Origin: Mucilaginibacter_A sp964236465 | GTDB taxonomy: Bacteria > Bacteroidota > Bacteroidia > Sphingobacteriales > Sphingobacteriaceae | DNA: 59,601 nt | Direction of reading: 5' to 3' | NCBI GenBank assembly: GCA_964236465.1 | Contig: CAXSBZ010000021.1 | Coordinates: 1-59,601, forward strand | Shown here: piece after piece, positions 24,615 to 32,952 of the stretch | Layout of the letters: each line of letters opens with the position of its first letter | Numbering within the stretch: position 1 is the stretch's first letter | Position numbers and translations under genes: made by a program | The notes under the pieces: model-generated | Database searches by the model: none | The model's input: the letters and a program-made list of their open reading frames with translations, nothing else | Told to the model about the DNA's origin: nothing

Positions 24615-25958
24615 TCAACCAAAATTAAAACGCTTTAAAGTACCTTTCACATACGATTGTATTTCCTGAAAACCCAAAACGTAAATATCTTTAAAACCAA
24701 AATCTAGGTATTTTTTGAGATAAAAATAACCCACAATTGCGCCTGTCAGCACCGGAAACATGGAAGCGATAGCAACGCCGTAAACATTTTTGAAAACGTA
24801 GATACCGATAAAATCCGTAACGATATTGACGGCCAACATCACCAAAACTTTTATAAAATTAATTTGTGGCTGATGGATCACGTCTAAAGTCAAACCCAAA
24901 AAACGATCAGCCGGATAAAGCAGCGCAAACGTGATGAAAATCCGAAAAACATTGGCCGCTTCTGTACCGGCATATTGCTTTCCACCGATGATCAGAATAG
25001 CATAATCTGCCAAAAAATAAGCAGCAATGGCACAAGGAACCAGCATTAAAGTAAGTGTGCCGGTGTATTTTTTCATCAGATAGATGACTTCACTTTTTTT
25101 GTTTTGGTTGAACGCCACAGACATCACCGGCATCCCGATGGCCGCATAGCTTCGCAGCGGGATCTCTACCATTTCCATCAGTTTCTGGCCCAGGTTATAA
25201 ATAGCCAAAGCCGCCGGACCAAGCAAAAAATTGATGATAAAAGTATCTGAACTGCGGAATAGATTGGCACTTAAAGTAGTGCCTACGCTGTATTTTCCAA
25301 AATGAAATAGCTCGGCAATACAGCTTTTTGTTCTTTTGGGCAAGCTGCGGATATTAGCCCAGCCTTTTACTAAGCAAATCAAACTGCTGAGAAACTGGGT
25401 TAATAAATAAGCGTGAATTATCGTATTGACATTATCCTGCCCAAACAAAATCAGCAGCACAACAAAAACAATAAACAAGCCCTGATTAATCAACCTTAAA
25501 AACAGCAATGCACCAAAACATTGTTGCGCCTGTAAAATACAATTGGCAATAAAAACCGGCAAAGTGAACACGAAGTACAAACTGAACCATCGGACAGACA
25601 AGGCCAAACCTTTATTAGAAATATAATCCGTTATGAACCAGGCTGGTACATTGATTACCACAACAATAATTGTAAGCACGATCGAAAGATACCAGACTGA
25701 ACCGCAAACTTCCTGGGCACGTTTCGGCGTGGTGCCGGAGTAAAATTTGATAAATGCAGTTACAATAAATCCCGAGCGAACCGTTTCCAGCAAGCCCAAA
25801 ACGGCGGTAAAAAAAACCCATATTCCGAGCCCTTCCAGCGTAAGTGCGCGCGACAACACAGCATAAGTCAGCATCCCTAAAACAGAAATAATCGCGTTGC
25901 CGGCCAATGACAAAAAATAAATATTACGGAACTTGCTGAGCAAAACTTTAAGCCACAT
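24615..25958 (-). CDS. Polysaccharide flippase (MOP/Wzx-type)
   Basis: A 447-residue integral membrane protein with about 12-14 hydrophobic segments. It starts with IYFLSLAGNAIISVLGML and contains the LLGPAALAIYNLGQKLMEM segment and a central PLRSYAAIGMPVMS loop typical of polysaccharide-biosynthesis flippases of the MATE-like superfamily. It would move lipid-linked oligosaccharide across the inner membrane. Three glycosyltransferase genes follow on the opposite strand, so a surface glycan role is likely. Wzx and teichuronic-type flippases cannot be told apart here. Confidence 0.82.
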   Translation of the reverse strand: MWLKVLLSKFRNIYFLSLAGNAIISVLGMLTYAVLSRALTLEGLGIWVFFTAVLGLLETVRSGFIVTAFIKFYSGTTPKRAQEVCGSVWYLSIVLTIIVVVINVPAWFITDYISNKGLALSVRWFSLYFVFTLPVFIANCILQAQQCFGALLFLRLINQGLFIVFVVLLILFGQDNVNTIIHAYLLTQFLSSLICLVKGWANIRSLPKRTKSCIAELFHFGKYSVGTTLSANLFRSSDTFIINFLLGPAALAIYNLGQKLMEMVEIPLRSYAAIGMPVMSVAFNQNKKSEVIYLMKKYTGTLTLMLVPCAIAAYFLADYAILIIGGKQYAGTEAANVFRIFITFALLYPADRFLGLTLDVIHQPQINFIKVLVMLAVNIVTDFIGIYVFKNVYGVAIASMFPVLTGAIVGYFYLKKYLDFGFKDIYVLGFQEIQSYVKGTLKRFNFG

Positions 25959-26132
25959 CTTCTGAATTTCTATCCGTTACAATTGACAACCTGATGCTGC
26001 TTTTACACGTAATAATCCTGGTAAGTACACACCAGTTAAACGGAACCTGATTTTTATAGTTGCAAACCTGCTTTGCTGCCCGAATTGCTTTAACCGAATA
26101 TTTGAACCAACCGCTATGGAATCTTTTTAAAA

Positions 26133-27029
26133 ATGCAGGTATTCAAACTTCCCTCGTGGATCAATCCGCATCTGTACAAAAACAAAAATTTTGCTGATCT
26201 CAGGGCAGCCGAACGATTGGATCTGAAAACCCGCATTGCCCGGTTTTCTTCAGAAACGCCTGATATATCAGTTGTTATCCCTGCCTGGAACGAGGAAAAT
26301 AATATTTTCAGGGCGGTATCTTCTATCGCTGCAAACCATACTTCTTTTAAGGTAGAAATTTTGGTGATCAATAATAACTCCACCGACGGCACACAAAACG
26401 TGTTGGAAGAATTAGGTATCCGCAACTATTTTCAGGCCGAACAAGGAACGCCTTTTGCGCGGCAAATGGGTTTGGACAAAGCCCGCGGGCAATATCATTT
26501 ATGTGCCGATTGTGATACTTTTTATCCGCCCAACTGGATCAATCTGATGGTAAAACCGATGCAGCAAAATGCAGCAATTACGGGTGTTTACGGCCGCTAT
26601 TCTTTTATTCCGCCGGAAGGGAAAAGTAGGTTTGGCTTGCTTTTGTATGAAATGATGACCGGGATTTTGATCCGCATCCGTAAAAGAAACAGAGAACACT
26701 TGAATGTTTTAGGTTTCAATATGGGTTTTGTAACCGAGGCCGGCCGGAATCCGAACGGTTTTAAGGTGCTGAAAAGCCGGAAATATGACAACGCCGCAGG
26801 CAGCAATTATTTTGTGGACGAAGCCGAAGACGGCCGCATGGCTTTCCACTTGAAAAAGACAGGCCGTTTGCAATTGGTTACACATCCCAAAGCCCGGGTT
26901 TTTACCTTGCCAAGAAGGCTGATGTATGATGGCGGCATATTCAAAGCTTTTAAAAACAGGTTTAAACTGCACAGCAAAACCATTTTAGAATATATGACCG
27001 GCAAAAGCAAATCATCTGTTTTACAATAA
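26133..27029 (+). CDS. Family 2 glycosyltransferase
   Basis: A 298-residue GT-A enzyme. The catalytic domain begins at about residue 46 with ISVVIPAWNEENNIFRAVSS and contains ILVINNNSTDGTQNVLEELG. The metal-binding motif is CADCDTFYPPNW (DxD at Asp-Cys-Asp). The soluble C-terminus ends without membrane helices. About 45 basic residues precede the catalytic domain. It would transfer an activated sugar to a membrane glycan intermediate. An exact repeat lies in frame at 26338-26349 (H-T-S-F-K). Confidence 0.85.
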   Translation: MQVFKLPSWINPHLYKNKNFADLRAAERLDLKTRIARFSSETPDISVVIPAWNEENNIFRAVSSIAANHTSFKVEILVINNNSTDGTQNVLEELGIRNYFQAEQGTPFARQMGLDKARGQYHLCADCDTFYPPNWINLMVKPMQQNAAITGVYGRYSFIPPEGKSRFGLLLYEMMTGILIRIRKRNREHLNVLGFNMGFVTEAGRNPNGFKVLKSRKYDNAAGSNYFVDEAEDGRMAFHLKKTGRLQLVTHPKARVFTLPRRLMYDGGIFKAFKNRFKLHSKTILEYMTGKSKSSVLQ

Positions 27030-27039
27030 AAAATTTCAG

Positions 27040-27825
27040 ATGAGCATTCCGTACTATTTCCCCGAAGTTTCTTTATTGATCACACATTATAACCGCAGCC
27101 AATCATTAGAGAGATTATTGCAAGCATTTGAAAATCAGCAATTTATTTTTGGCGAGATAGTAGTTTCTGATGACGACAGCAAGCCTGAACATCAGCTCAA
27201 ATTAAAACAACTGCAAACTAATTTCAGGTTTAAGCTGATAAAAACAACGCAGAATAAAGGCTTAGGGAACAACATCAATAAAGGCCAGGATGCCGCAACA
27301 AAACTTTTTACATTATACGTTCAGGAAGATTTTGTGCCGATTCCCGGTTTTGCCACACATCTTCAGGATGCTTTGCAGTTGATGGAAGATGAACCGAAAT
27401 TCGACATTGCCCGGTTTTATGCCTACTTCGTTTATCCAAATTTAAAGCCTTTTCAAAAAGGTTTTTCGGAAATGATTTATAGCCCTTGGACGATCAATCA
27501 CCTCAAATTTTATTATTACAGTGATCATCCGCATCTGCGGCGGAGTTCATTTTTTAAAAAATTCGGTCGTTATCCAGAAGGTATCAAAGGCGATCTGACG
27601 GAATATCAAATGGCCATTTCTTTTATCAAAAACAAAGGTAAAGGCTTGTTTTACAATCAGTTTGATACGCTTTTTGATCAGTGCAATTCCTCCGCAGAAC
27701 CAAGCACCATGGTCCGCGCTGACTGGCGGCAAAATAAAAATTTGATGGTGCTGATGGCAAGGGCAGTTTACCTGAAATACAAATTAGTAAAAGGCCATCT
27801 CGATTTGTTGCTGGCCAAAACCTGA
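27040..27825 (+). CDS. Family 2 glycosyltransferase, paralogue A
   Basis: 261 residues. The GT-A fold is shown by VSLLITHYNRSQSLERLLQAF at the N-terminus (residues 9-29), EIVVSDDDSK and the metal-side motif YVQEDFVPIPG in place of a standard DxD. A conserved FYYYSDHPHLRRSSFFKKFG segment follows. It is a close tandem paralogue of the next gene. The stop codon TGA shares its last base with an exact interspersed repeat (27825-27836). Confidence 0.82.
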   Translation: MSIPYYFPEVSLLITHYNRSQSLERLLQAFENQQFIFGEIVVSDDDSKPEHQLKLKQLQTNFRFKLIKTTQNKGLGNNINKGQDAATKLFTLYVQEDFVPIPGFATHLQDALQLMEDEPKFDIARFYAYFVYPNLKPFQKGFSEMIYSPWTINHLKFYYYSDHPHLRRSSFFKKFGRYPEGIKGDLTEYQMAISFIKNKGKGLFYNQFDTLFDQCNSSAEPSTMVRADWRQNKNLMVLMARAVYLKYKLVKGHLDLLLAKT

Positions 27826-27857
27826 TGCTTCTTTTATCCACCTAAAATCTTACTGCA

Positions 27858-28619
27858 ATGGCACAACATTTTCCGCAAGTTACTTTATTAATTACCCATT
27901 ATAATCGGAGCTGCTCGCTCGAACATTTGTTAACCGCTTTTCAAAACCAGAAATGCACCTTTGGAGATGTGGTGGTTTCTGATGATGGCAGTTTGCCTGC
28001 ACATTCAGAAGCTTTGAATCAATTACAGCAAAAATTTGGTTTCAGGCTAATCACTACACTGCAAAATAAAGGCCTGGGCAACAATATCAACAAAGGCCAG
28101 GATGCCGTAAAAACGCCTTATACTTTATATGTTCAGGAAGATTTTGAACCGGATGCTTCTTTTAGCACACATTTTTTCGAGGCGATGCAATTACTATATG
28201 AGGAGCCGGAATTGGATATGGTGCGGTTTTATGCTTACCTCAAATACCCCTATTTAAAAGCTTATAAAAAAGGATTTTCTAAAATGTTAATCAAACCTTG
28301 GTACACCAATTACAAGAAAATTTATTATTACAGCGATCATCCGCATGTGCGCCGAAGCTCGTTTTTTCAAAAGTTCGGGCGTTATGCCGAAGGTTTGAAA
28401 GGCGACCGGACGGAATATAAAATGTGTGTTTCTTTCATCAAAAATAAAGGGCAGGCTTTGTTTTATAATGATTACAAGGCTTTGTTTACCCAAATTAATC
28501 CGGCTGATGAACCCAGCACCATGAGCCGCAGCAGCTGGATGAACAGTGAAAATCCTTTTGTAGAGATTACGCGCTATATCTATCGCCAGGTTAAATATAA
28601 TTATGATCTATTGTTCTGA
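27858..28619 (+). CDS. Family 2 glycosyltransferase, paralogue B
   Basis: 253 residues, clearly related to paralogue A throughout: VTLLITHYNRSCSLEHLL, DVVVSDDGS, NKGLGNNINKGQDAV, LYVQEDFEPDASF and YYYSDHPHVRRSSFFQKFG. The pair arose by tandem duplication, and each may add a different sugar or linkage. The gene starts 32 bases after paralogue A, with the interspersed repeat and its CCTAAAA arm in the gap. Another exact repeat is in frame at 28153-28164 (D-A-S-F-S). Confidence 0.82.
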   Translation: MAQHFPQVTLLITHYNRSCSLEHLLTAFQNQKCTFGDVVVSDDGSLPAHSEALNQLQQKFGFRLITTLQNKGLGNNINKGQDAVKTPYTLYVQEDFEPDASFSTHFFEAMQLLYEEPELDMVRFYAYLKYPYLKAYKKGFSKMLIKPWYTNYKKIYYYSDHPHVRRSSFFQKFGRYAEGLKGDRTEYKMCVSFIKNKGQALFYNDYKALFTQINPADEPSTMSRSSWMNSENPFVEITRYIYRQVKYNYDLLF

Positions 28620-28640
28620 TTTATTTCAAAAAAATTAAAT

Positions 28641-28675
28641 AAACAGAAAAGGCTCACCAGGAGCCTTTTCTGTTT
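28641..28675. terminator. Strong bidirectional terminator hairpin
   Basis: A perfect 15-bp stem (AAACAGAAAAGGCTC with GAGCCTTTTCTGTTT) and a 5-base loop. The stem itself contains A and T runs, so it can work in both directions. It lies between the convergent glycosyltransferase and lipoprotein genes. Confidence 0.8.
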
Positions 28676-28689
28676 ATCAAGCTTAAAAA

Positions 28690-29103
28690 TTAAGGTTTAC
28701 CTGAACCTGTTGGTGTGGTAGAACCTGTGCCTGTTGTTCCTGCACCGTTGCCGCTGGTTCCGGTACCATTTGTGCCGGTAGTGCCTGTTGACGTACCGTT
28801 ACTGTTAGAGCCGCCGTTGGTTGTCGCATTTCCGTTTGCTGTGCCGCCGGTAGTTGTACCACCGCCAGTAGTCGCGCCGCCGGTGTTAGTTCCGGTTCCG
28901 CCGGTGCTGCTGCTGCCGGTTCCGCTGCCAGAACCTGTTCCGGTTGTGCTGGTGCCCATAGCAGAAGCTGAAGTGTCTCTAGAACCTGAGCTGGCTGTGG
29001 TTCCGGAAGAATCTGAAGAGCTGCTGGCACTTTTGTTGGAGTTACAAGCCGTCATGCAAAAAAACATTGCCAATGCCGGAATTAATAATCTGGTCTTTTT
29101 CAT
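28690..29103 (-). CDS. Low-complexity Ser/Gly/Thr-rich lipoprotein
   Basis: 137 residues. The N-terminus is a lipoprotein signal (MKKTRLLIPALAMFFCMTAC) with the lipid-modified Cys at residue 20. Everything after it is Gly, Ser, Thr, Asn and Ala in short irregular repeats (such as TGTGSGSGTG and TGGGTTTGG) with no folded domain visible. It is probably a disordered, surface-tethered spacer, perhaps heavily O-glycosylated, since Bacteroidota glycosylate D-S/T-A-type sites; the SRDTSASAMG segment contains D-T-S. The GC-rich repeats make long spurious frames on the other strand. The real frame is shown by the signal peptide. Confidence 0.7.
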   Translation of the reverse strand: MKKTRLLIPALAMFFCMTACNSNKSASSSSDSSGTTASSGSRDTSASAMGTSTTGTGSGSGTGSSSTGGTGTNTGGATTGGGTTTGGTANGNATTNGGSNSNGTSTGTTGTNGTGTSGNGAGTTGTGSTTPTGSGKP

Positions 29104-29197
29104 ATACTGTTAAGTTAGTTACTGAATAAACACCACTATTTTTCTAATGTTTAAATATATTTTACTTTAAAATAAGTATGATAAAAACAGTATCCAC

Positions 29198-29229
29198 AAA
29201 AAAGCCCGCACTTTGCAGCACAGGCTTTT
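29198..29229 (-). terminator. Terminator of the Hsp20 gene
   Basis: On the minus strand, AAAAGCCTGTGC pairs with the GCGGGCTTTT side around a short loop, followed by a T run. It lies about 35 bases after the Hsp20 stop. Confidence 0.65.
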
Positions 29230-29262
29230 CCATCAAACTAAACCAACAAAAACTTATCTTTA

Positions 29263-29703
29263 TTACGCTACAGCAATTTCTCTTGACTGTATTTTTGCTT
29301 CTTCCTTTTTGGTGATGGTCAGCTTTAAAACGCCATCGGTATAGGCGGCATCAATTTTAGCAGGATCGATGGATTCGGGCAGATTAAAAGACCTGGTAAA
29401 AGAAGCATAGCTAAATTCGCGTTTGCTAAACTTTTTGCCTTCTTCATTATTTTCGTTCTTCTTTTCTGCAGAAATACTCAACACGTTTTTTTCTAAGCTG
29501 ATCTTAAAATCTTCTTTCTTCAAACCCGGCGCAGCCAGTTCTATCTGGAAATCTGCATCGGTTTCGGCAACGTTAATAGCAGGGACACGGCTTGGCAAAC
29601 GATCGGTTAAGTGTGCATCGTTAAAGACAGATTCAAAAACATCTGTAAACCATGGGCTAACAGCGGAGGAATTTTTTGCGGGATTAAATTTTACAAGTGT
29701 CAT
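29263..29703 (-). CDS. Small heat-shock protein (Hsp20/alpha-crystallin)
   Basis: 146 residues. The alpha-crystallin domain covers about 45-140: INVAETDADFQIELAAPGLK, KEDFKISLEKNVLSISAEKK, SFNLPESIDPAKIDAAYTDG and VLKLTITKKEE. The N-terminal arm contains WFTDVFESVF. It would act as an ATP-independent holdase. The domain starts with the usual Bacteroidota opening MTLVKFNPAK. An exact repeat lies in frame at 29397-29408, where the minus-strand frame reads Y-A-S-F-T. Confidence 0.92.
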   Translation of the reverse strand: MTLVKFNPAKNSSAVSPWFTDVFESVFNDAHLTDRLPSRVPAINVAETDADFQIELAAPGLKKEDFKISLEKNVLSISAEKKNENNEEGKKFSKREFSYASFTRSFNLPESIDPAKIDAAYTDGVLKLTITKKEEAKIQSREIAVA

Positions 29704-29839
29704 ATCTTTATAGCTTTATTTTTTATTTATTTTGATTAACTAAATCGTATTATTCAAACCTTGTACCATCAGCCTAAAAACTGATTATTAATGACATAAT
29801 GACACTAAACTATTTTTTAAACCGCCACATTGACTTAAA

Positions 29840-30280
29840 ATGACTGGAATTCCACCAAATTACAAATTTAAAACCCCTATTTACATCCGTTTTTCTGATC
29901 TGGATGGCTTCGGACATGTGAACAATGCTGTTTACTTAACCTACTTTGAGATCGCCAGAACCAATTATTGGAAACAAATTATCCAGTGGGACTGGAAAGA
30001 AACCAATATTATTTTGGGCAGATCGGAGGTTAATTACCTAAAACCACTGAAATTGTATGATCAGATTTTTTGCTACGTGCGTACTTCCCGGATTGGCAAC
30101 AGCAGTTTTGATATGGATTACATCATTGTAAAAATTGATGAAAACGGCCAGGAACAGGTGTGTACCACCGGCCAAACGGTTTGTATCCATTACGATTATA
30201 AAGCGTATAAATCAATCCCGATCCCCGAAACAGAACAAAAGAAGATGATGGATTTTGAAGGGTTTAAACCCCGCGGCTAA
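29840..30280 (+). CDS. Acyl-CoA thioesterase (4HBT hotdog fold)
   Basis: 146 residues of the YbgC/FadM-like hotdog family. The active-site motif is RFSDLDGFGHVNNAVYLTYFE, with the catalytic aspartate at Asp22 and HVNN at 26-29. It ends normally for the family. It would hydrolyse acyl-CoA or a related thioester; chain preference is not visible. Confidence 0.88.
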   Translation: MTGIPPNYKFKTPIYIRFSDLDGFGHVNNAVYLTYFEIARTNYWKQIIQWDWKETNIILGRSEVNYLKPLKLYDQIFCYVRTSRIGNSSFDMDYIIVKIDENGQEQVCTTGQTVCIHYDYKAYKSIPIPETEQKKMMDFEGFKPRG

Positions 30281-30361
30281 GTTTTCTTCTGTTCATGTGT
30301 GCGGGAAGACAAAATCCTGTACAAACCTGATTTGATGGAATACTGTTTTTATACCTGTAAA

Positions 30362-32812
30362 ATGCGTAAAGCCAATCTCCTGATTGTGTTGCTGCTTAGT
30401 TTTGCTATTTTTTATACAAACCCTTCTGCGGCACAACATAAAAAAACGGTTCTGGTTGAAAATGATTCGCTGAAAACCGCTTTAAACTACCAGGATTCAC
30501 TTCTCCGCAAAGCCAAAAAAACCGATACATCGATCAATAGCCTGATTGATAAGATAGAATATTATACGGCTTCATACAATCAGATTAACAACATCCTATC
30601 AAAAGGGATTGATACCATCACTATCAGCAACGGGCTGCCGCGGCTGGAACGTGGGATTAAAATCATTAAGGAAACCGTTAATAACAACGATAATTCCAGC
30701 ACGCTGCGCTACCTCTATGCCGTGCGCGATATTTTGACGCATATTGAAGACCGGCTGGACGACTGGCAAGATAAATTATCGCAAAGAAACACCAAATTGG
30801 TTAAAACGCAGGCTAGGATATTGGAGTTTAAAAACGATCCGACGCTGAATTTTATACCGTCAGAAAGTATCCTGCAAAAACAGTATATCGAGCAGTTAAG
30901 TGCCTTAAACACAAAGTTTTATAAGCTGGAAACGATCAACCGGACGAAGTTGCTGAACTTGGGCCTGCTGCAAAACCGGGTGGTGCAAAACTATATCAGG
31001 ATTTCAGATTATAAAAACCAGATCAATACTATTCTAAGCAAGTTTACCGAAAAAGCATTAAGCAAAGAATATCCCTACATCTGGCAGGCGCGGCCTGCCG
31101 ATTATCCAAACTCGCTGACCCTTGCCTGGACTGCAACGGTGGAGATGAATAAAAAGCTGCTAACGTATTTTATCGTTAGCAATTACGCTATTCATTTTTT
31201 GGGCTTGCTTCTTTTTGTAGCTTTTTTATACTGGATATTTAACAGCCTAAAAAATATCAGGAAGAAGCAACGGGATTCTGCCAAAAGTTTTAACCAGGCA
31301 GAATTTATACCGGCACATCCACGCACAGCTGCATTGCTGGTGTCAGGCATCATCACTTTATTCTTTTATGATCACCCGCCAGCGATTTTTGTTGAAATCG
31401 TGCTCTTCGCCATCATTATTTGCACAGGAGTTTTACTGCGGAATTACTGGCCTAAAAGTCTGTACAAATATTGGCTGATGCTGATCGGGCTGGTTTTTGT
31501 TTACGACATCAGCAACCTGTTTATCAAAGTATGCTACACCGATAGGATTGTGATTTTTCTGCTCAGCATCGTCAGTCTGCTTATCGGCCTTGCTTTTTTG
31601 CGCTTCGTCAAAAAAAGCAGCCTGGCACTTCCATCCGGCTATTTTTTATTACTGCGGATTTTTATGCTGATGCAGCTGGCTTCATTACTGCTAAATATTG
31701 CCGGCCGTTTCAGTATCGCTAAAATGCTGGGCGTAACAGCATTATCTGGGTTATGGCAGGCTGTAAGTCTGTTTATATTTATAAAGGTTTTCATGGAAGC
31801 TGTATTCCTGCATCTGGAGGGAAGCAAATCAACCGAAGAAACAACTTCATATTTTGATTATGCAACTTTGAAAACCCGCTTGCAAAATGTACTGCAAATT
31901 GTTGCCGTTATTTTTTGGCTGATCTGGATTGCAGAAAACTTCAACATTATTGATTTCCTGGTTGATTTTTTTACCGAAGTATTGAGCCAGCAACAAACCA
32001 TCGGCGATACAAAATTTACTTTTGGCAACGTGCTCGTGTTTGTCATCATCATCTGGATTGCTTCAGCTTTATCCAGGATCATCACTTACTTTTTTGAATT
32101 TGCCGATCAACATGCTGTTTCTACCACCCGAAAAAGCAAACTCAGCTCCTCCATCCTACTCGTAAAACTAAGTATTTTTGGTTCCGGTTTTTTATTGGCC
32201 ATCATCGCTTCCAGCATTCCGATAGAGAAAATAAATATCATTATTGGTGCCTTGAGTGTGGGTATCGGCTTCGGTTTGCAAACTATCGTAAACAATTTGG
32301 TTTCCGGGGTGATCCTTGCTTTTGAAAAACCTGTACAAATTGGGGATATTATCGAAATTGGCGGCCACTCAGGTGCAATCAAGGAAATGGGCATCCGGGC
32401 CAGTAAAATTGCAACTTCAGACGGATCGGAAATCATTATCCCAAACGGCGATCTGCTTTCCCAGCACCTCATTAACTGGACGCTGAGCAACAACAACCGC
32501 CGGGTAGAACTGATTGTGGGCGTGGCTTACGGCTCAGAACTGGATAAGGTGCGAAAACTGCTTTACCATCTCATTATGGACCGGGAATATGTGATGAAAA
32601 CACCAGAACCAATGGTGCTGATCCATAATTTTGGCGAAAATTCAGTTGATTTCAGGATTCTGTTTTGGGTAGAAGATCTGACCAAATGGCTGGAACTGAA
32701 AAGCCGCGTGATGAGCGACATCTACGAAACTTTTTATGTTGAAAAGATACAAATACCTTTTCCGCAACGCGATGTGTACATCCATTATCCCAAGGGAAAA
32801 CCGGAAAAATAG
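30362..32812 (+). CDS. Large MscS-type mechanosensitive channel
   Basis: 816 residues from the ATG at 30362, chosen because it opens with a signal peptide (KANLLIVLLLSFAIFYTNP, then SAAQHKK). A long periplasmic part (about residues 25-260) contains coiled-coil segments. It is followed by many membrane helices and then the MscS core: SVGIGFGLQTIVNNLVSG, then VQIGDIIEIGGHSGAIKEMG and SDGSEIIIPNGDLLS. The layout resembles the MscK/YbiO/DUF3772 group more than the small MscS. It would release solutes during osmotic downshock. An exact repeat (30340-30351) lies in the leader. The 3' end is partly duplicated downstream at 32870-32899. Confidence 0.87.
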   Translation: MRKANLLIVLLLSFAIFYTNPSAAQHKKTVLVENDSLKTALNYQDSLLRKAKKTDTSINSLIDKIEYYTASYNQINNILSKGIDTITISNGLPRLERGIKIIKETVNNNDNSSTLRYLYAVRDILTHIEDRLDDWQDKLSQRNTKLVKTQARILEFKNDPTLNFIPSESILQKQYIEQLSALNTKFYKLETINRTKLLNLGLLQNRVVQNYIRISDYKNQINTILSKFTEKALSKEYPYIWQARPADYPNSLTLAWTATVEMNKKLLTYFIVSNYAIHFLGLLLFVAFLYWIFNSLKNIRKKQRDSAKSFNQAEFIPAHPRTAALLVSGIITLFFYDHPPAIFVEIVLFAIIICTGVLLRNYWPKSLYKYWLMLIGLVFVYDISNLFIKVCYTDRIVIFLLSIVSLLIGLAFLRFVKKSSLALPSGYFLLLRIFMLMQLASLLLNIAGRFSIAKMLGVTALSGLWQAVSLFIFIKVFMEAVFLHLEGSKSTEETTSYFDYATLKTRLQNVLQIVAVIFWLIWIAENFNIIDFLVDFFTEVLSQQQTIGDTKFTFGNVLVFVIIIWIASALSRIITYFFEFADQHAVSTTRKSKLSSSILLVKLSIFGSGFLLAIIASSIPIEKINIIIGALSVGIGFGLQTIVNNLVSGVILAFEKPVQIGDIIEIGGHSGAIKEMGIRASKIATSDGSEIIIPNGDLLSQHLINWTLSNNNRRVELIVGVAYGSELDKVRKLLYHLIMDREYVMKTPEPMVLIHNFGENSVDFRILFWVEDLTKWLELKSRVMSDIYETFYVEKIQIPFPQRDVYIHYPKGKPEK

Positions 32813-32917
32813 GCGATAAAAGAAGCATCGCGCTAAAACCCAAATCAGGAAACTTCTTTTAACGGGTAAAATTATCCCGAAGAAAAACCGGAAAAATAGG
32901 CGATAAAAGAAGCATCG
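32797..32917. repeat. Duplicated 3' end of the MscS gene with interspersed repeat
   Basis: A 34-base segment (AAAACCGGAAAAATAGG...) at 32797-32830 recurs exactly at 32884-32917, offset by 87 bases. The similarity extends left into the codons for Y-P-x-x-K-P-E-K-stop, so the last codons, the stop and the attached repeat were copied. Within this stretch and just after it lie three exact interspersed repeats (32817, 32904, 32931) and one with a mismatch (32850). Confidence 0.8.
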
Positions 32918-32952
32918 GCTCAAAACCCGGATGCTTCTTTTACCAGGTAAAT

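Noticed and set aside
28683..29113. Val/Pro-rich and Ala/Pro/Gln-rich frames overlapping the Ser/Gly lipoprotein
   Set aside because: They are shadows of the low-complexity repeat. The frame with the lipobox signal peptide is the real one.
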